64,000 nucleotides of DNA from WTXA01 sp964415195 (GCA_964415195.1 CAYPYD010000002.1:62001-126000); one strand, 5' to 3'; numbered from the stretch's first letter, positions 25,313 to 33,751 are shown. Made by a program: numbers and translations. The notes: generated from the letters alone by a model not told the origin.

Positions 25313-26527
25313 ATGATTGATACAGGTGATACCGCTCTTGTTTTAATTAGTGCGGCTTTAGTGTGTTTAATGACACCAGGACTGGCTTTTTTTTATGGTG
25401 GTTTAGTTAACAGAAAAAATGTTTTAACTATTATGATGCAGAGTTTTATTTCTATGGGTGTTGTTACTGCAATTTGGTTCCTTGTTGGTTTTAGTTTGGC
25501 TTTTGGACCAGATGTTAATGGGATTATTGGTGGTCTTCAACATATATTTTTAAATGGAGTAGGACTAGAACCAAGTGCGACCTATGGTGGTACAATACCA
25601 TTTATTGCCTTCTATACTTATCAAATGATGTTTGCAATAATAACTCCTGCTTTGATCACTGGGGCTTTTGCTGATAGGGTTAGTTTTAAAGGTTATTTAG
25701 TATTTCTTGTAATTTGGAGTTTGTTCGTATATATTCCTTTCACTCATTGGATCTGGGGTGGAGGTTTCTTACAACAGTTGGGCGTAATTGACTTTGCCGG
25801 AGGAATAGTTGTGCATGTTAGTGCGGGTATGGCTGCTTTGGCCTCAATTATATTTATTGGTAAGAGACAAAACTTGGATAAGTTAGATCGAACACCACAT
25901 AATATAACATATGTTGCTTTAGGAGCAGCATTGCTATGGTTTGGTTGGTTCGGTTTTAATGGTGGTAGTGCTTTACATGCTAATGGAATTGCTGCTGCTG
26001 CTTTTGTTAATACTGATATAGCTGGATCTGTAGCAATGTTAACTTGGTTAATTATTTCTTGGTATAAGGAAAAACGTCCGAGTTTTGTTGGTGCTTTGAC
26101 TGGAGCGGTTGCGGGACTTGCTACTATTACTCCAGCAGCTGGTTATGTTGAGCCTTGGGCAGCTTTTCTTATAGGTTTAGCAGCTGGTGCTGTTTGTTAC
26201 ATGGCTGTTCAAATACGTACTGTCAAGCAATGGGATGATGCTCTTGACGTTTGGGGTGTTCATGGAGTTGGTGGTATTTTAGGCTCAATATTAGTAGGTG
26301 TATTTGCTGTGGAAAAAGTTGGTGGGATCAATGGCTTAATTGGTGGAAATCCAAAACTGTTGTTAGTGCAAATTCTTGCTGTGTTATTCACAGCAGCATA
26401 TGCGTTTATTGTAACTTACGTAATATTAGCTGTTGTTAATCGATTTGTGAAGATTAGAGTATCACCAGAGGAAGAATTACAAGGTCTAGATTATGCTCTA
26501 CATAAAGAAGATGCATATAGAATTTAA
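25313..26527 (+). CDS. amt: Ammonium transporter
   Basis: A 404-residue Amt channel for ammonium uptake. Visible signatures: YQMMFAIITPALITGAFADR (Phe gate), IDFAGGIVVHVSAG with pore H168, LLWFGWFGFNGGSA, and LDVWGVHGVGGILG with pore H317; short C-terminal tail with VSPEEELQG. GGAGGAG precedes the ATG. It lies directly after the kinase-regulator pair. There is no glnK beside it, unusual for an amt locus; control may instead be through the Amt kinase. Followed by a terminator that also serves the opposing oadA gene. Confidence 0.96.
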   Translation: MIDTGDTALVLISAALVCLMTPGLAFFYGGLVNRKNVLTIMMQSFISMGVVTAIWFLVGFSLAFGPDVNGIIGGLQHIFLNGVGLEPSATYGGTIPFIAFYTYQMMFAIITPALITGAFADRVSFKGYLVFLVIWSLFVYIPFTHWIWGGGFLQQLGVIDFAGGIVVHVSAGMAALASIIFIGKRQNLDKLDRTPHNITYVALGAALLWFGWFGFNGGSALHANGIAAAAFVNTDIAGSVAMLTWLIISWYKEKRPSFVGALTGAVAGLATITPAAGYVEPWAAFLIGLAAGAVCYMAVQIRTVKQWDDALDVWGVHGVGGILGSILVGVFAVEKVGGINGLIGGNPKLLLVQILAVLFTAAYAFIVTYVILAVVNRFVKIRVSPEEELQGLDYALHKEDAYRI

Positions 26528-26565
26528 ATTAGTATAAATTAATAATATATATATTTAGTATAAAT

Positions 26566-26600
26566 AAAAAAAGATGCGTTTAAAACGCATCTTTTTTTGT
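26566..26600. terminator. Bidirectional terminator between amt and oadA
   Basis: Symmetric hairpin: AAAAAAAGATGCGT then loop TTAAA then ACGCATCTTTTTTT. T-rich on both strands, so it can end amt (+) and oadA (-). Confidence 0.88.
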
Positions 26601-26614
26601 TTTTGTTATTTATA

Positions 26615-27964
26615 CTATTTCCTGTGTAGTTGTCTGTATTTAAAATAGTCTAATGCTGGTTTAGGGAAGAGGACATATGTTAGTAAATCTTCTTCACTTT
26701 CCATATTATCACCTAGTTCAGCTTTAGCTTTTTCTAATTCTGGTTCTAGGAGATCGGCTGGTCTACCTGATATTGGTTGTTCATTACCAATAATTATCTT
26801 CAATATTTCTTCATTTATTGGAATTGCTGGTTTTCCATACATACCTCTAACAAGTTCTTTGGCTTCTCTAGGTACCATTTTGTAGCGTTTACCTAAAAGC
26901 ACATTTAATACAGCCTGGCTTCCTACAATTTGACTACTTGGTGTAACAAGTGGAGGAAAACCGAAGTCTTCTCGGACTCTTGGTATTTCTTGCAAAACAT
27001 CATCAAAACGATCAAAAGCATTTTGTAACTTTAATTGGTGAACAAGGTTTGAAAGCATTCCACCAGGAACTTGATAGATTAAAGCATTAATATCAACTCC
27101 TAGTACCTTTGGATCTAACAATCCGCTAGCTAAAGCCTTTTCTCGTAATGGCCTAAAATATGCTGCAGCTTTGTTTAAAGCATCTAGGTTTAAACCGGTA
27201 TCATATTTAGTTCCTTTAAAGGTGGCTACCATTGGCTCAGTTGAAGGTTGTGACGTGCCTTCACCAAAGGGTGACAGTGCTGTATCAATTATGTCAACAC
27301 CTGCTTCTACAGCTTTTAAATAGGTTGTAGAACCAAGTCCGCTGGTTGCATGGGTGTGAAGTTCTACTGGAACCCCTACGGCTGCCTTAATATCTTTTAT
27401 TAGTTCATAAGTGTTATATGGGTCAAGTAGACCGGCCATATCTTTGATACAGATGGAATCTGCTCCCATATCTTCTATTTCCCTAGCAAGGCTGACAAAG
27501 AGTTGATTTGTATGAACAGGGCTTATTGTGTAACAAATTGTTCCTTGGGCATGACCGCCATATTTTTTACAGGAATCTATACCAACTTTAATATTTCTTG
27601 TGTCATTAAGTGCATCAAAGATACGAATTATATCTATACCATTCTTTATTGAAAGTCTTACGAATTCGTCTACTACATCGTCTGCATAGTTTCTGTAGCC
27701 AACAAGGTTTTGGCCTCTTAGTAACATTTGTAGTTTTGTTTTTTTGATATTTTTTTTAATTGTTCTTAGTCTTTCCCAAGGGTCTTCATTTAGAAAGCGA
27801 AGACTAGCATCAAAGGTTGCACCACCCCACATTTCAAGTGCATGGTAACCAACATTATCCAATGTTTCTAGGATTGGTTCCATTTCAGCTGTTGTCATTC
27901 TAGTAGCTATAAGTGATTGGTGTGCATCCCTTAGAATGGTCTCTGTGATTTTTAGTTTAGACAT
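26615..27964 (-). CDS. oadA: Oxaloacetate decarboxylase alpha subunit, carboxyltransferase part only
   Basis: A 449-residue biotin-dependent carboxyltransferase. Motifs: TILRDAHQSLIATR (metal Asp), MLLRGQNLVGYRNY, CIKDMAGLLDPY (carbamylated Lys region) and ELHTHATSG (metal His pair). It ends at about the place where the carboxyltransferase domain ends; the usual C-terminal biotinyl domain (MKM motif) is absent, so a separate biotin carrier must exist elsewhere. It may belong to a Na+-pumping decarboxylase or a two-part pyruvate carboxylase; no beta or gamma subunit is adjacent. birA and bioY 7-8 kb away provide the biotin. Confidence 0.9.
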   Translation of the reverse strand: MSKLKITETILRDAHQSLIATRMTTAEMEPILETLDNVGYHALEMWGGATFDASLRFLNEDPWERLRTIKKNIKKTKLQMLLRGQNLVGYRNYADDVVDEFVRLSIKNGIDIIRIFDALNDTRNIKVGIDSCKKYGGHAQGTICYTISPVHTNQLFVSLAREIEDMGADSICIKDMAGLLDPYNTYELIKDIKAAVGVPVELHTHATSGLGSTTYLKAVEAGVDIIDTALSPFGEGTSQPSTEPMVATFKGTKYDTGLNLDALNKAAAYFRPLREKALASGLLDPKVLGVDINALIYQVPGGMLSNLVHQLKLQNAFDRFDDVLQEIPRVREDFGFPPLVTPSSQIVGSQAVLNVLLGKRYKMVPREAKELVRGMYGKPAIPINEEILKIIIGNEQPISGRPADLLEPELEKAKAELGDNMESEEDLLTYVLFPKPALDYFKYRQLHRK

Positions 27965-28224
27965 TAAATTATCCTCGTTTTCTACTTGTTTTAATAATTA
28001 TGACTATTTTAGACTATAATAGTATAATATCATTATTTATATATTATGTATATTATGTAAATATTTTTATGATTTTGTTATTTATATTAGTGTAACTTAT
28101 AAGGCTGAATAAAATACTACTTATTAATAAATACTACTTTATTTTTATTATATTTGTTGTTATAATGAAATAGATATTGACTTAACAACAATGACCTCCA
28201 TAGTTGTTTATTTTAAGAAAACAT

Positions 28225-28262
28225 AAGAAGCAATTAGATTTTTGATCTAATTGCTTCTTGTT
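28225..28262 (+). terminator. Orphan hairpin terminator
   Basis: 15-bp stem AAGAAGCAATTAGAT (28225-28239) / ATCTAATTGCTTCTT (28245-28259), loop TTTTG, short T tail. The nearest upstream gene on this strand (amt) already ended 1.7 kb earlier. Confidence 0.65.
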
Positions 28263-28273
28263 TATATGAAACA

Positions 28274-28301
28274 TTGACACTAAATTTATATTTGATACAA
28301 T
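28274..28301 (+). promoter_or_regulatory. Promoter of TspO-like gene
   Basis: TTGACA (28274-28279), 16-base spacer, TACAAT (28296-28301). Confidence 0.7.
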
Positions 28302-28351
28302 TTAATATAGTTTAGAATGTAATTTAGTATAAAATATGAGGAGGAAATGTA

Positions 28352-29152
28352 ATGTTAAATAACTTTGTAAAGACCTCAGTCAAAATATCTGTTGCAGTTA
28401 CCTTTGTTTTAATGATAGTCGTAAATGCATTAGCTAATATTTTACCAATAAATGGTATTGGGACTGGAGCCATATCTGATTCCTATCAGAATCTATTTGC
28501 GCCTGCGGGTATTACTTTTTCAATCTGGGGTATAATTTATATACTATTGGCAGCCTATACTCTTTACCAAATAGGATATTTTCAAGATAAGAGTTCTGAG
28601 GCCAAAGGCAAGCTTATGGACAAGATTGGTATTATTTTTTCCTTGTCTTCATTAGCTAATACAGTTTGGATTTTTACTTGGCATTATATGAATATTCCTT
28701 TATCTATGTTGTTGATGTTGGTTATTTTGGGATGTTTGATTTATATTAATAGAATGATATATTCAGCAGAGTTAGATCGTAAAGAAAGGATCTTCATTTC
28801 TTTGCCTTTTAGTGTGTATTTTGGTTGGATAACAGTTGCTACAATTGCTAATGCTACAATTTTATTAGTTAGTCTTGGCTGGGATGGTTTTGTAATACCA
28901 GAACCTGTCTGGACTATTATTATATTGTTGGTTGGCTTATTGATTGGTTGTATTACTTTGTTAAGGAACAGGGATTATGCTTATGGTCTTGTATTGATTT
29001 GGGCATATTTGGGAATCCTCATTAAGCATACAGCTACTGATGGGTTTGCGTATAGTTATTTTTCAGTTATTAATACATTAGTTGTTTGTTTGATTATTTT
29101 TGTATTAGCTGAACTTTATCTTTTATTTGGTAAAAAAATTGGGATTAAGTAG
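28352..29152 (+). CDS. TspO/MBR-related tryptophan-rich membrane protein
   Basis: A 266-residue membrane protein with about eight helices, resembling the clostridial 'tryptophan-rich sensory protein' group related to TspO. The recurrent region NLFAPAGITFSIWGIIY is the family mark and matches the APxWxFGxxW type motif of TspO proteins in a degenerate form. GAGGAGG precedes the ATG. PhzF follows by 8 bases, so the two may be co-transcribed. TspO proteins bind porphyrins or steroids; the function of the long form is unknown. Confidence 0.72.
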   Translation: MLNNFVKTSVKISVAVTFVLMIVVNALANILPINGIGTGAISDSYQNLFAPAGITFSIWGIIYILLAAYTLYQIGYFQDKSSEAKGKLMDKIGIIFSLSSLANTVWIFTWHYMNIPLSMLLMLVILGCLIYINRMIYSAELDRKERIFISLPFSVYFGWITVATIANATILLVSLGWDGFVIPEPVWTIIILLVGLLIGCITLLRNRDYAYGLVLIWAYLGILIKHTATDGFAYSYFSVINTLVVCLIIFVLAELYLLFGKKIGIK

Positions 29153-29160
29153 GTGTATTA

Positions 29161-29943
29161 ATGAAATATTATATAGTTGATGCTTTTGCTGATAAAATTT
29201 TCAGTGGTAATCCTGCTGGAGTTTGTGTTGTAGAGGATGCTTTGAGTGAGGATATGATGCAGTCGATAGCAGCTGAGAATAATTTGTCGGAAACTGCTTT
29301 TGTAGTTAAGCGTAATTTAGGTAGTTATGATCTGAAGTGGTTTACTCCAAAAAGTGAGATTAATCTATGTGGTCATGCAACTTTGGCTACTGCTTTTGTT
29401 GTTAGTAATTTTGTTGATGTTGGGATAGATTGTATGGAGTTTAGTACTTTGAGTGGAGTTCTTAGGGTTAATAGGAATGATGATGAGTATGTAATGAATT
29501 TTCCTGCTATTATGCCAAAGTTGATTGAAGTGCCAAAGGGTTTGGAATTAGCTTTAGGTGTTGTTCCTTCTGAAACTTGGCTTGACCGTGATTTAGTAGT
29601 TTTGGTTAAAGATCCATCTGTTGTTAGATCCCTGGTACCAGATTTTCAGAGGTTGCGTTTATTGGAGGAGGGTCTTGGAGTTATTGTTACTGCTAAAGGT
29701 GAGGATTGTGATTTTGTATCAAGGTGTTTTTATCCTAAGTTAGGGGTTAATGAGGATCCGGTTACTGGCTCTGCCCATAGTTTTTTGGCTCCTTTATGGG
29801 GAAGTAGACTTGGTAAAAGCTTGTTAGTTGGCAAGCAATTGTCAAGTCGTGGTGGAGTAGTAAAATGTGAAATTGTTGGGGACAGAGTTAATTTAAGTGG
29901 CAAAGGAGTTTTGTATCTTCAAGGAAATTTAGCAATTGATTAA
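29161..29943 (+). CDS. PhzF family isomerase-like protein
   Basis: A 260-residue PhzF-superfamily protein (phenazine synthesis isomerase fold). Signatures: N-terminal DAFADKIFSGNPAGVCVV, the catalytic Glu region NLSETAFV and the C-terminal NEDPVTGSAHSFLAP. The substrate is not phenazine in most Bacillota. It begins 8 bases after the TspO-like gene. Its coding strand is rich in G and T with few C, as in the neighbours to 33.4 kb. Confidence 0.92.
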   Translation: MKYYIVDAFADKIFSGNPAGVCVVEDALSEDMMQSIAAENNLSETAFVVKRNLGSYDLKWFTPKSEINLCGHATLATAFVVSNFVDVGIDCMEFSTLSGVLRVNRNDDEYVMNFPAIMPKLIEVPKGLELALGVVPSETWLDRDLVVLVKDPSVVRSLVPDFQRLRLLEEGLGVIVTAKGEDCDFVSRCFYPKLGVNEDPVTGSAHSFLAPLWGSRLGKSLLVGKQLSSRGGVVKCEIVGDRVNLSGKGVLYLQGNLAID

Positions 29944-29991
29944 AAAGTACTTTGAATATATATATTGAATAATAACTAATGAGGAGGTCTG

Positions 29992-31386
29992 ATGGAAAAG
30001 TATGTAAGTCCTATTTTAGAAAAAATCAGGAATGCTAATTATGAAGATGAATTATTATTAATTAATAATCATGCCTTAGAATATATTAATGGAATAGATA
30101 AAAGGAGTGTATATCCAGAAAGTGAGGATATTGAAGCTCTATCAGTTTTTGATAAAAAATTAGCTCAAGAACCTACTTTGAATAGGGAAATAATTAATCT
30201 TTTAGTGAATTACGGTTCTAAGGGCACAGTAGCTCAAACAGGTGGCAGGTATTTTGGTTTTGTTACTGGTGGTCTTTTGCCTTCAGCATTATATGGAAGA
30301 TTAATTGCTGATATTTGGGATCAGAATTCTGCAATGTATGTTTTATCTCCAACAGTTGCTAAGATTGAGGAAGTGTGTGAAAAATGGTTAGTTGAATTAT
30401 TTTCGTTTCCTCAAGATACAGTAGCGGGCTTTGTTAGTGGTAGTGCAAGTGCAATGTTATGTGCACTTACTACTGGTAGAAATTTCTTGTTGAATAGATT
30501 AGGTTGGGACGTTAATAAAAAAGGACTGTTTGGGGCTCCTGATATAAAGGTGGTTGTCGGTGAAGGTGCTCATTCTACTGTATGGAAGGCTCTGTCTATT
30601 ATTGGGTTTGGTAGTGATTTAGTAATCAAAGTTCCAATGGATAGTGAAGGTAGAATAAGGGTGGATCTGATGCCAAAGCTGGATTCTAGAACAATGATAA
30701 TTCTTCAGGCTGGTAATGTTAATACTGGAGCTTTCGATTGTTTTGAGAAAGTTTGTTCCATTGCTAAGGAAGCTGGTGCTTGGGTGCATATAGATGGTGC
30801 TTTTGGTTTATGGGCTCAGGTGAATCCGAAAATGGCAAAATTGACTAAAGGAATTGAGCTGGCAGATTCGTGGAATTTTGATGCTCACAAAACATTGAAT
30901 GCACCATATGATAGTGGTGTAGTGATGTGTAAGGATAGGTCTGCTTTATTGAATGCGATGCAAATGTCTGGAGATTATATTGTTGCTGGGGCAAATCGTG
31001 ATGGTATGTTTTATACCCATGAAATGTCTAGAAGGGCAAGGGTTATAGATATTTGGGCGGCTTTAATTGGTCTTGGGTCTTTAGGTGTTGCTGAGATGGT
31101 TCAGGAACTGCATATTAAAGCTAGATATATAGCTGAGGGTTTATCAGCTGTAGGATTTGAAATACTAAATGAAGTTGTTTTTAATCAAGTGCTTGTGTAT
31201 TACAAGGAGGATAATTTGACATTAGAATTAATGAAGCGATTACAATCTTCTGGGGTAATGTGGGTAGGTGGATCTACTTGGCAAGGTAAAAAAGTAATTA
31301 GAATAAGTGTTTCATCTTTTAGGACTACCTATTATGATCTTGATATTTGTATTGAAGAGTTTATTAAGCAAATAGCAAATTTGTAA
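29992..31386 (+). CDS. PLP-dependent group II decarboxylase-like protein
   Basis: A 464-residue fold-type I PLP enzyme of the aromatic-amino-acid/glutamate decarboxylase group. PLP residues: VSGSASAMLCALTTGRN (phosphate site), HIDGAFGLWAQ (Asp stacking the ring) and the Schiff-base Lys in SWNFDAHKTLNAPYDSG. The length fits. The substrate cannot be told; the active-site loop differs from typical glutamate decarboxylase. GGAGG lies before the ATG. Confidence 0.87.
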   Translation: MEKYVSPILEKIRNANYEDELLLINNHALEYINGIDKRSVYPESEDIEALSVFDKKLAQEPTLNREIINLLVNYGSKGTVAQTGGRYFGFVTGGLLPSALYGRLIADIWDQNSAMYVLSPTVAKIEEVCEKWLVELFSFPQDTVAGFVSGSASAMLCALTTGRNFLLNRLGWDVNKKGLFGAPDIKVVVGEGAHSTVWKALSIIGFGSDLVIKVPMDSEGRIRVDLMPKLDSRTMIILQAGNVNTGAFDCFEKVCSIAKEAGAWVHIDGAFGLWAQVNPKMAKLTKGIELADSWNFDAHKTLNAPYDSGVVMCKDRSALLNAMQMSGDYIVAGANRDGMFYTHEMSRRARVIDIWAALIGLGSLGVAEMVQELHIKARYIAEGLSAVGFEILNEVVFNQVLVYYKEDNLTLELMKRLQSSGVMWVGGSTWQGKKVIRISVSSFRTTYYDLDICIEEFIKQIANL

Positions 31387-31507
31387 GTGTGTTTGTGAAA
31401 ATTGGCTGAATTAATTAAATTAGGATAGACATGTTACATAGTATGATGATAGTATATGAGGTAGGCGGCTTTTAGCAAAAAGTAGAAAGCTCCAAGGGAG
31501 TATTTAA

Positions 31508-32026
31508 TTGATAAATTGGTTAAAATATAAGTTCAATTGGTATGTAGCTTCTCCTAGTGAAGAAGAGTATGAAGATTGTATCAAGGATTTGATAGTTCAT
31601 AAAGATGTTGGTTCTATGAGGGATTTTATGCAGCACGGGGATACTAATACCCTCGAACATTGTCTTAATGTTTCGTATTATAGTTATTGTATGTGCAAGA
31701 ATTTTGGATTAGACTATAAGGCTGCTGCCAGAGGTGGTTTGTTGCATGACTTTTTTCTTTATGACTGGCATGTGGGTAAGGACTATAAAGGTCTTCATGG
31801 TTTAAAACATCCTAAGATTGCTTTGATGAATGCTGAGGCTAGATTTGAACTAAATGACAAGGAACGAGATATTATTAAGAAGCATATGTGGCCTGTGACA
31901 ATTAAATTGCCAAGGTTCAAGGAGTCTTTTGTAGTTATGTTGATGGATAAGTATTGTGCGTTAGAGGAAGTAGCAGCTAGAGCGCAAAAACTTACTAGAA
32001 GACTTAAAATGCTATTCGTGAATTAA
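31508..32026 (+). CDS. HD domain protein
   Basis: A 172-residue HD-superfamily hydrolase-like protein: LEHCLNVSYYSY (first His), GGLLHDFFLYDW (HD doublet), HGLKHPKIAL and IIKKHMWP. It starts at TTG 31508, seven bases after AAGGGAG. Common in Clostridia as a stand-alone HD protein; substrate unknown. Followed by a hairpin at 32043-32075. Confidence 0.85.
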   Translation: MINWLKYKFNWYVASPSEEEYEDCIKDLIVHKDVGSMRDFMQHGDTNTLEHCLNVSYYSYCMCKNFGLDYKAAARGGLLHDFFLYDWHVGKDYKGLHGLKHPKIALMNAEARFELNDKERDIIKKHMWPVTIKLPRFKESFVVMLMDKYCALEEVAARAQKLTRRLKMLFVN

Positions 32027-32042
32027 AAATTAATAGGTTTTT

Positions 32043-32076
32043 AAATGATCATCATTTAATGATGGTCATTTTTATT
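32043..32076 (+). terminator. Hairpin terminator after HD protein
   Basis: AAATGATCATCA pairs with TGATGGTCATTT (one G-T pair) around TTTAA; tail TT. Confidence 0.75.
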
Positions 32077-32148
32077 ATCGTAATTAATCTTGTATAAAAG
32101 ATTTTATATGGCTATAATTTAATTAAGTTTTATAGAGGAGGTAGTGTT

Positions 32149-32361
32149 ATGAGTATTCCTATTATTTTTGGTCAGCCTATTCATGTTTGGTTTGGTATGG
32201 TTTTGTTTTTGATGTTGATATTACAGGTTCTAATTGCTAAAAAAATGGTGCCTATTCCGTTTAAATGGCATCGTCGTTTAGGTTATTTGATACTGATATC
32301 AGCCTTTTTTCATGGGTTAGTTGGTGTAGGCTTGAATTTTGGTTTCTTTAGCTTAGGCTAG
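32149..32361 (+). CDS. Small two-helix membrane protein with paired histidines
   Basis: A 70-residue protein with two membrane helices. Four residues that could bind heme stand out: His in QPIHVWFGM, His in KWHRRLGY and His in SAFFHGLVGVG; the helix positions (one His near each end) recall cytochrome b-type small subunits. AGGAGG precedes the ATG. It sits 11 bases before a cupredoxin lipoprotein gene, so it may anchor or transfer electrons to that copper protein. No family recognised. Confidence 0.65.
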   Translation: MSIPIIFGQPIHVWFGMVLFLMLILQVLIAKKMVPIPFKWHRRLGYLILISAFFHGLVGVGLNFGFFSLG

Positions 32362-32372
32362 GAGGCGATGTT

Positions 32373-32723
32373 ATGAAAATTATCAATATTTTTAAGGTGT
32401 TGTTTTTATTCTTTTTAGTATCGTTTGGTTTTGGTATGGTGCTTGTTGGCTGTAATGGCAGTGATGGAGTTCCTGTTGGTGTGGAAAACCAGGTTTTGAT
32501 TAAAGACTATAAATTTACGCCTCAGGATATTACAGTTAAAGTTGGGACTACAGTTACCTGGGTTAATGAAGATTCTGTTATTCATACTGTTGAAGGATCG
32601 GGTATGGATAGTGGTAACATGAGTAAGGGTGATGAGTTTACTTTTACCTTTGATGAGGTTGGTGTTTTTGATTATATTTGTGGTCCTCATCCTTATATGA
32701 CTGGTTCAGTTATTGTAGAATAG
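32373..32723 (+). CDS. Cupredoxin (plastocyanin-like) lipoprotein
   Basis: A 116-residue lipoprotein: signal peptide with lipobox LVGC (Cys about 27), then a single blue-copper domain. The copper ligands are in place: first His in SVIHTVEG, then Cys, His and Met in YICGPHPYMTGSV (Cys-x2-His-x3-Met). It would be a type 1 copper protein on the outer face of the membrane. It follows the His-rich two-helix protein by 11 bases; they probably form a unit. Partner redox enzymes are not seen in the window. Confidence 0.9.
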   Translation: MKIINIFKVLFLFFLVSFGFGMVLVGCNGSDGVPVGVENQVLIKDYKFTPQDITVKVGTTVTWVNEDSVIHTVEGSGMDSGNMSKGDEFTFTFDEVGVFDYICGPHPYMTGSVIVE

Positions 32724-32813
32724 GTCATTTGTTATGAGGTTAAAGGTTTAAACTGTAGATTAATTAGGTGATAATGACTCATATATTGTTTATTATGAGT
32801 GGGTGTTGGTTTT

Positions 32814-33359
32814 ATGAGAGTTTTTGTTGCTTTGGAGTTGCCTGTTTCTGTTAAGGATAAATTGTTGATATATCAGGAGGAAATTAAGGTTTTGTATCCT
32901 GTTGGGAATTATTCTTTTGGGGATAATTTTCATGTTACTTTGAAGTTTATTGGTGAGGTCGGTGTTGATGGTCTGTCTGGTATTAAGGCTTGTATGGATC
33001 GGGTTGTTTCTGGTATGGTTGATTTTGAGGTTAGTTTAGGTGGGTTGGGTGTTTTCAGGAGAGGTAGTAGGTGTGTTGTCTGGTCCAGGGTTCTTGATAA
33101 TCGGAGCTTGTTTAGGTTGTGTAATGATCTAGAGGGTTGTTTGGTTAAAGGTGGGTTTGTGAGGATGGATAGGTCTTTTAGGCCTCATGTTACTTTGGGT
33201 CGGAATGTTTTGTGTGATGAGTCTGGTGTTTCTAATGTTGTTTGTGATATTATTGGTTTTAGTGTTAACTCTATTTGTTTGATGGAAAGTAAGAGGGTTG
33301 ATGGTGTTTTGAGGTATGTTCCTATTTATAGGGTGTTTTTTGGTGGTATGCGAGATTAA
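32814..33359 (+). CDS. thpR: RNA 2',3'-cyclic phosphodiesterase (ThpR/LigT)
   Basis: A 181-residue 2H phosphoesterase with both HxTx motifs: FHVTLKFIGEV and RPHVTLGR. ATG 32814 is chosen because MRVFVALELP is the conserved start; GTG 32799 would add five residues. The end overlaps the tRNA-Val gene: its last codons and the stop TAA (33357-33359) are tRNA bases 1-10. The coding strand is extremely G/T-rich; bases 33001-33060 contain 24 G, 27 T, 7 A and only 2 C. Confidence 0.9.
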   Translation: MRVFVALELPVSVKDKLLIYQEEIKVLYPVGNYSFGDNFHVTLKFIGEVGVDGLSGIKACMDRVVSGMVDFEVSLGGLGVFRRGSRCVVWSRVLDNRSLFRLCNDLEGCLVKGGFVRMDRSFRPHVTLGRNVLCDESGVSNVVCDIIGFSVNSICLMESKRVDGVLRYVPIYRVFFGGMRD

Positions 33360-33424
33360 CTCAGCGGTAGAGTGCCTGCTTGACGTGCAGGTGGTCGTGG
33401 GTTCAAGTCCCTCATCTCGCACCA
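33350..33424 (+). tRNA. tRNA-Val (GAC)
   Basis: Cloverleaf: acceptor GCGAGAT (33350-33356) with ATCTCGC (33414-33420), D stem ACTC/GAGT, anticodon stem CCTGC/GCAGG with loop TTGACGT (anticodon GAC), TTCAAGT T-loop, discriminator A and genome-encoded CCA (33422-33424). The first 10 bases overlap the 3' end of thpR. The T stem has one mismatch. Confidence 0.95.
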
Positions 33425-33431
33425 GTTTTTT

Positions 33432-33507
33432 GGGGGTTTAGCTCAGTTGGGAGAGCGCTTGGCTGGCAGCCAAGAGGTCAGGGGTTCAAGTCCCCTAATC
33501 TCCACCA
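33432..33507 (+). tRNA. tRNA-Ala (GGC)
   Basis: Acceptor GGGGGTT (33432-33438) pairs with AATCTCC, giving the G3-U70 pair that identifies alanine tRNA. Anticodon stem CTTGG/CCAAG with loop CTGGCAG (anticodon GGC); T loop TTCAAGT; encoded CCA at 33505-33507. Seven bases after tRNA-Val, so both are in one transcript. Confidence 0.96.
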
Positions 33508-33510
33508 TAA

Positions 33511-33558
33511 AAAGAAAGTCCTGAGTGTCAGTAGACATTCAGGACTTTCTTTTTTTTA
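33511..33558 (+). terminator. Rho-independent terminator after the tRNA pair
   Basis: Long stem AAAGAAAGTCCTGA with TCAGGACTTTCTTT, extended by GTGTC/GACAT, followed by eight T. Confidence 0.9.
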
Positions 33559-33751
33559 TTGAACAAAAACTTTGATTAAATTAAAGATTATTTACGATAA
33601 TATAATTTTATATGAATCGAGAAATTATAGCATATATTATATTGGAAAAAAGTATTGTATTTAATATATATTGGTGATATATTATTTATAATAAATTGAA
33701 TAATTAGCATGTAATACATATAAAATTGTATATTTGAGAAAGGAGTTAAAT

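Larger units (their letters stand above)
27965..28351 (+). other. Gene-free intergenic stretch with an orphan terminator
   Basis: 387 bases without a convincing gene, very AT-rich. Contains a TATAAT at 28161-28166 with a weak -35, an isolated hairpin (28225-28259: AAGAAGCAATTAGAT / ATCTAATTGCTTCTT, loop TTTTG), and the promoter of the TspO-like gene. The hairpin follows no coding sequence on the + strand, so a short untranslated RNA ending there is possible. Confidence 0.5.

Noticed and set aside
31387..31507. T-box-like leader before the HD protein gene
   Set aside because: The short AAAGTAGAAAGCTCC stretch resembles nothing complete and there is no terminator hairpin.
33350..33507. tRNA pair as an integration site for a mobile element
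   Set aside because: No integrase, repeated tRNA end or phage gene lies on either side.
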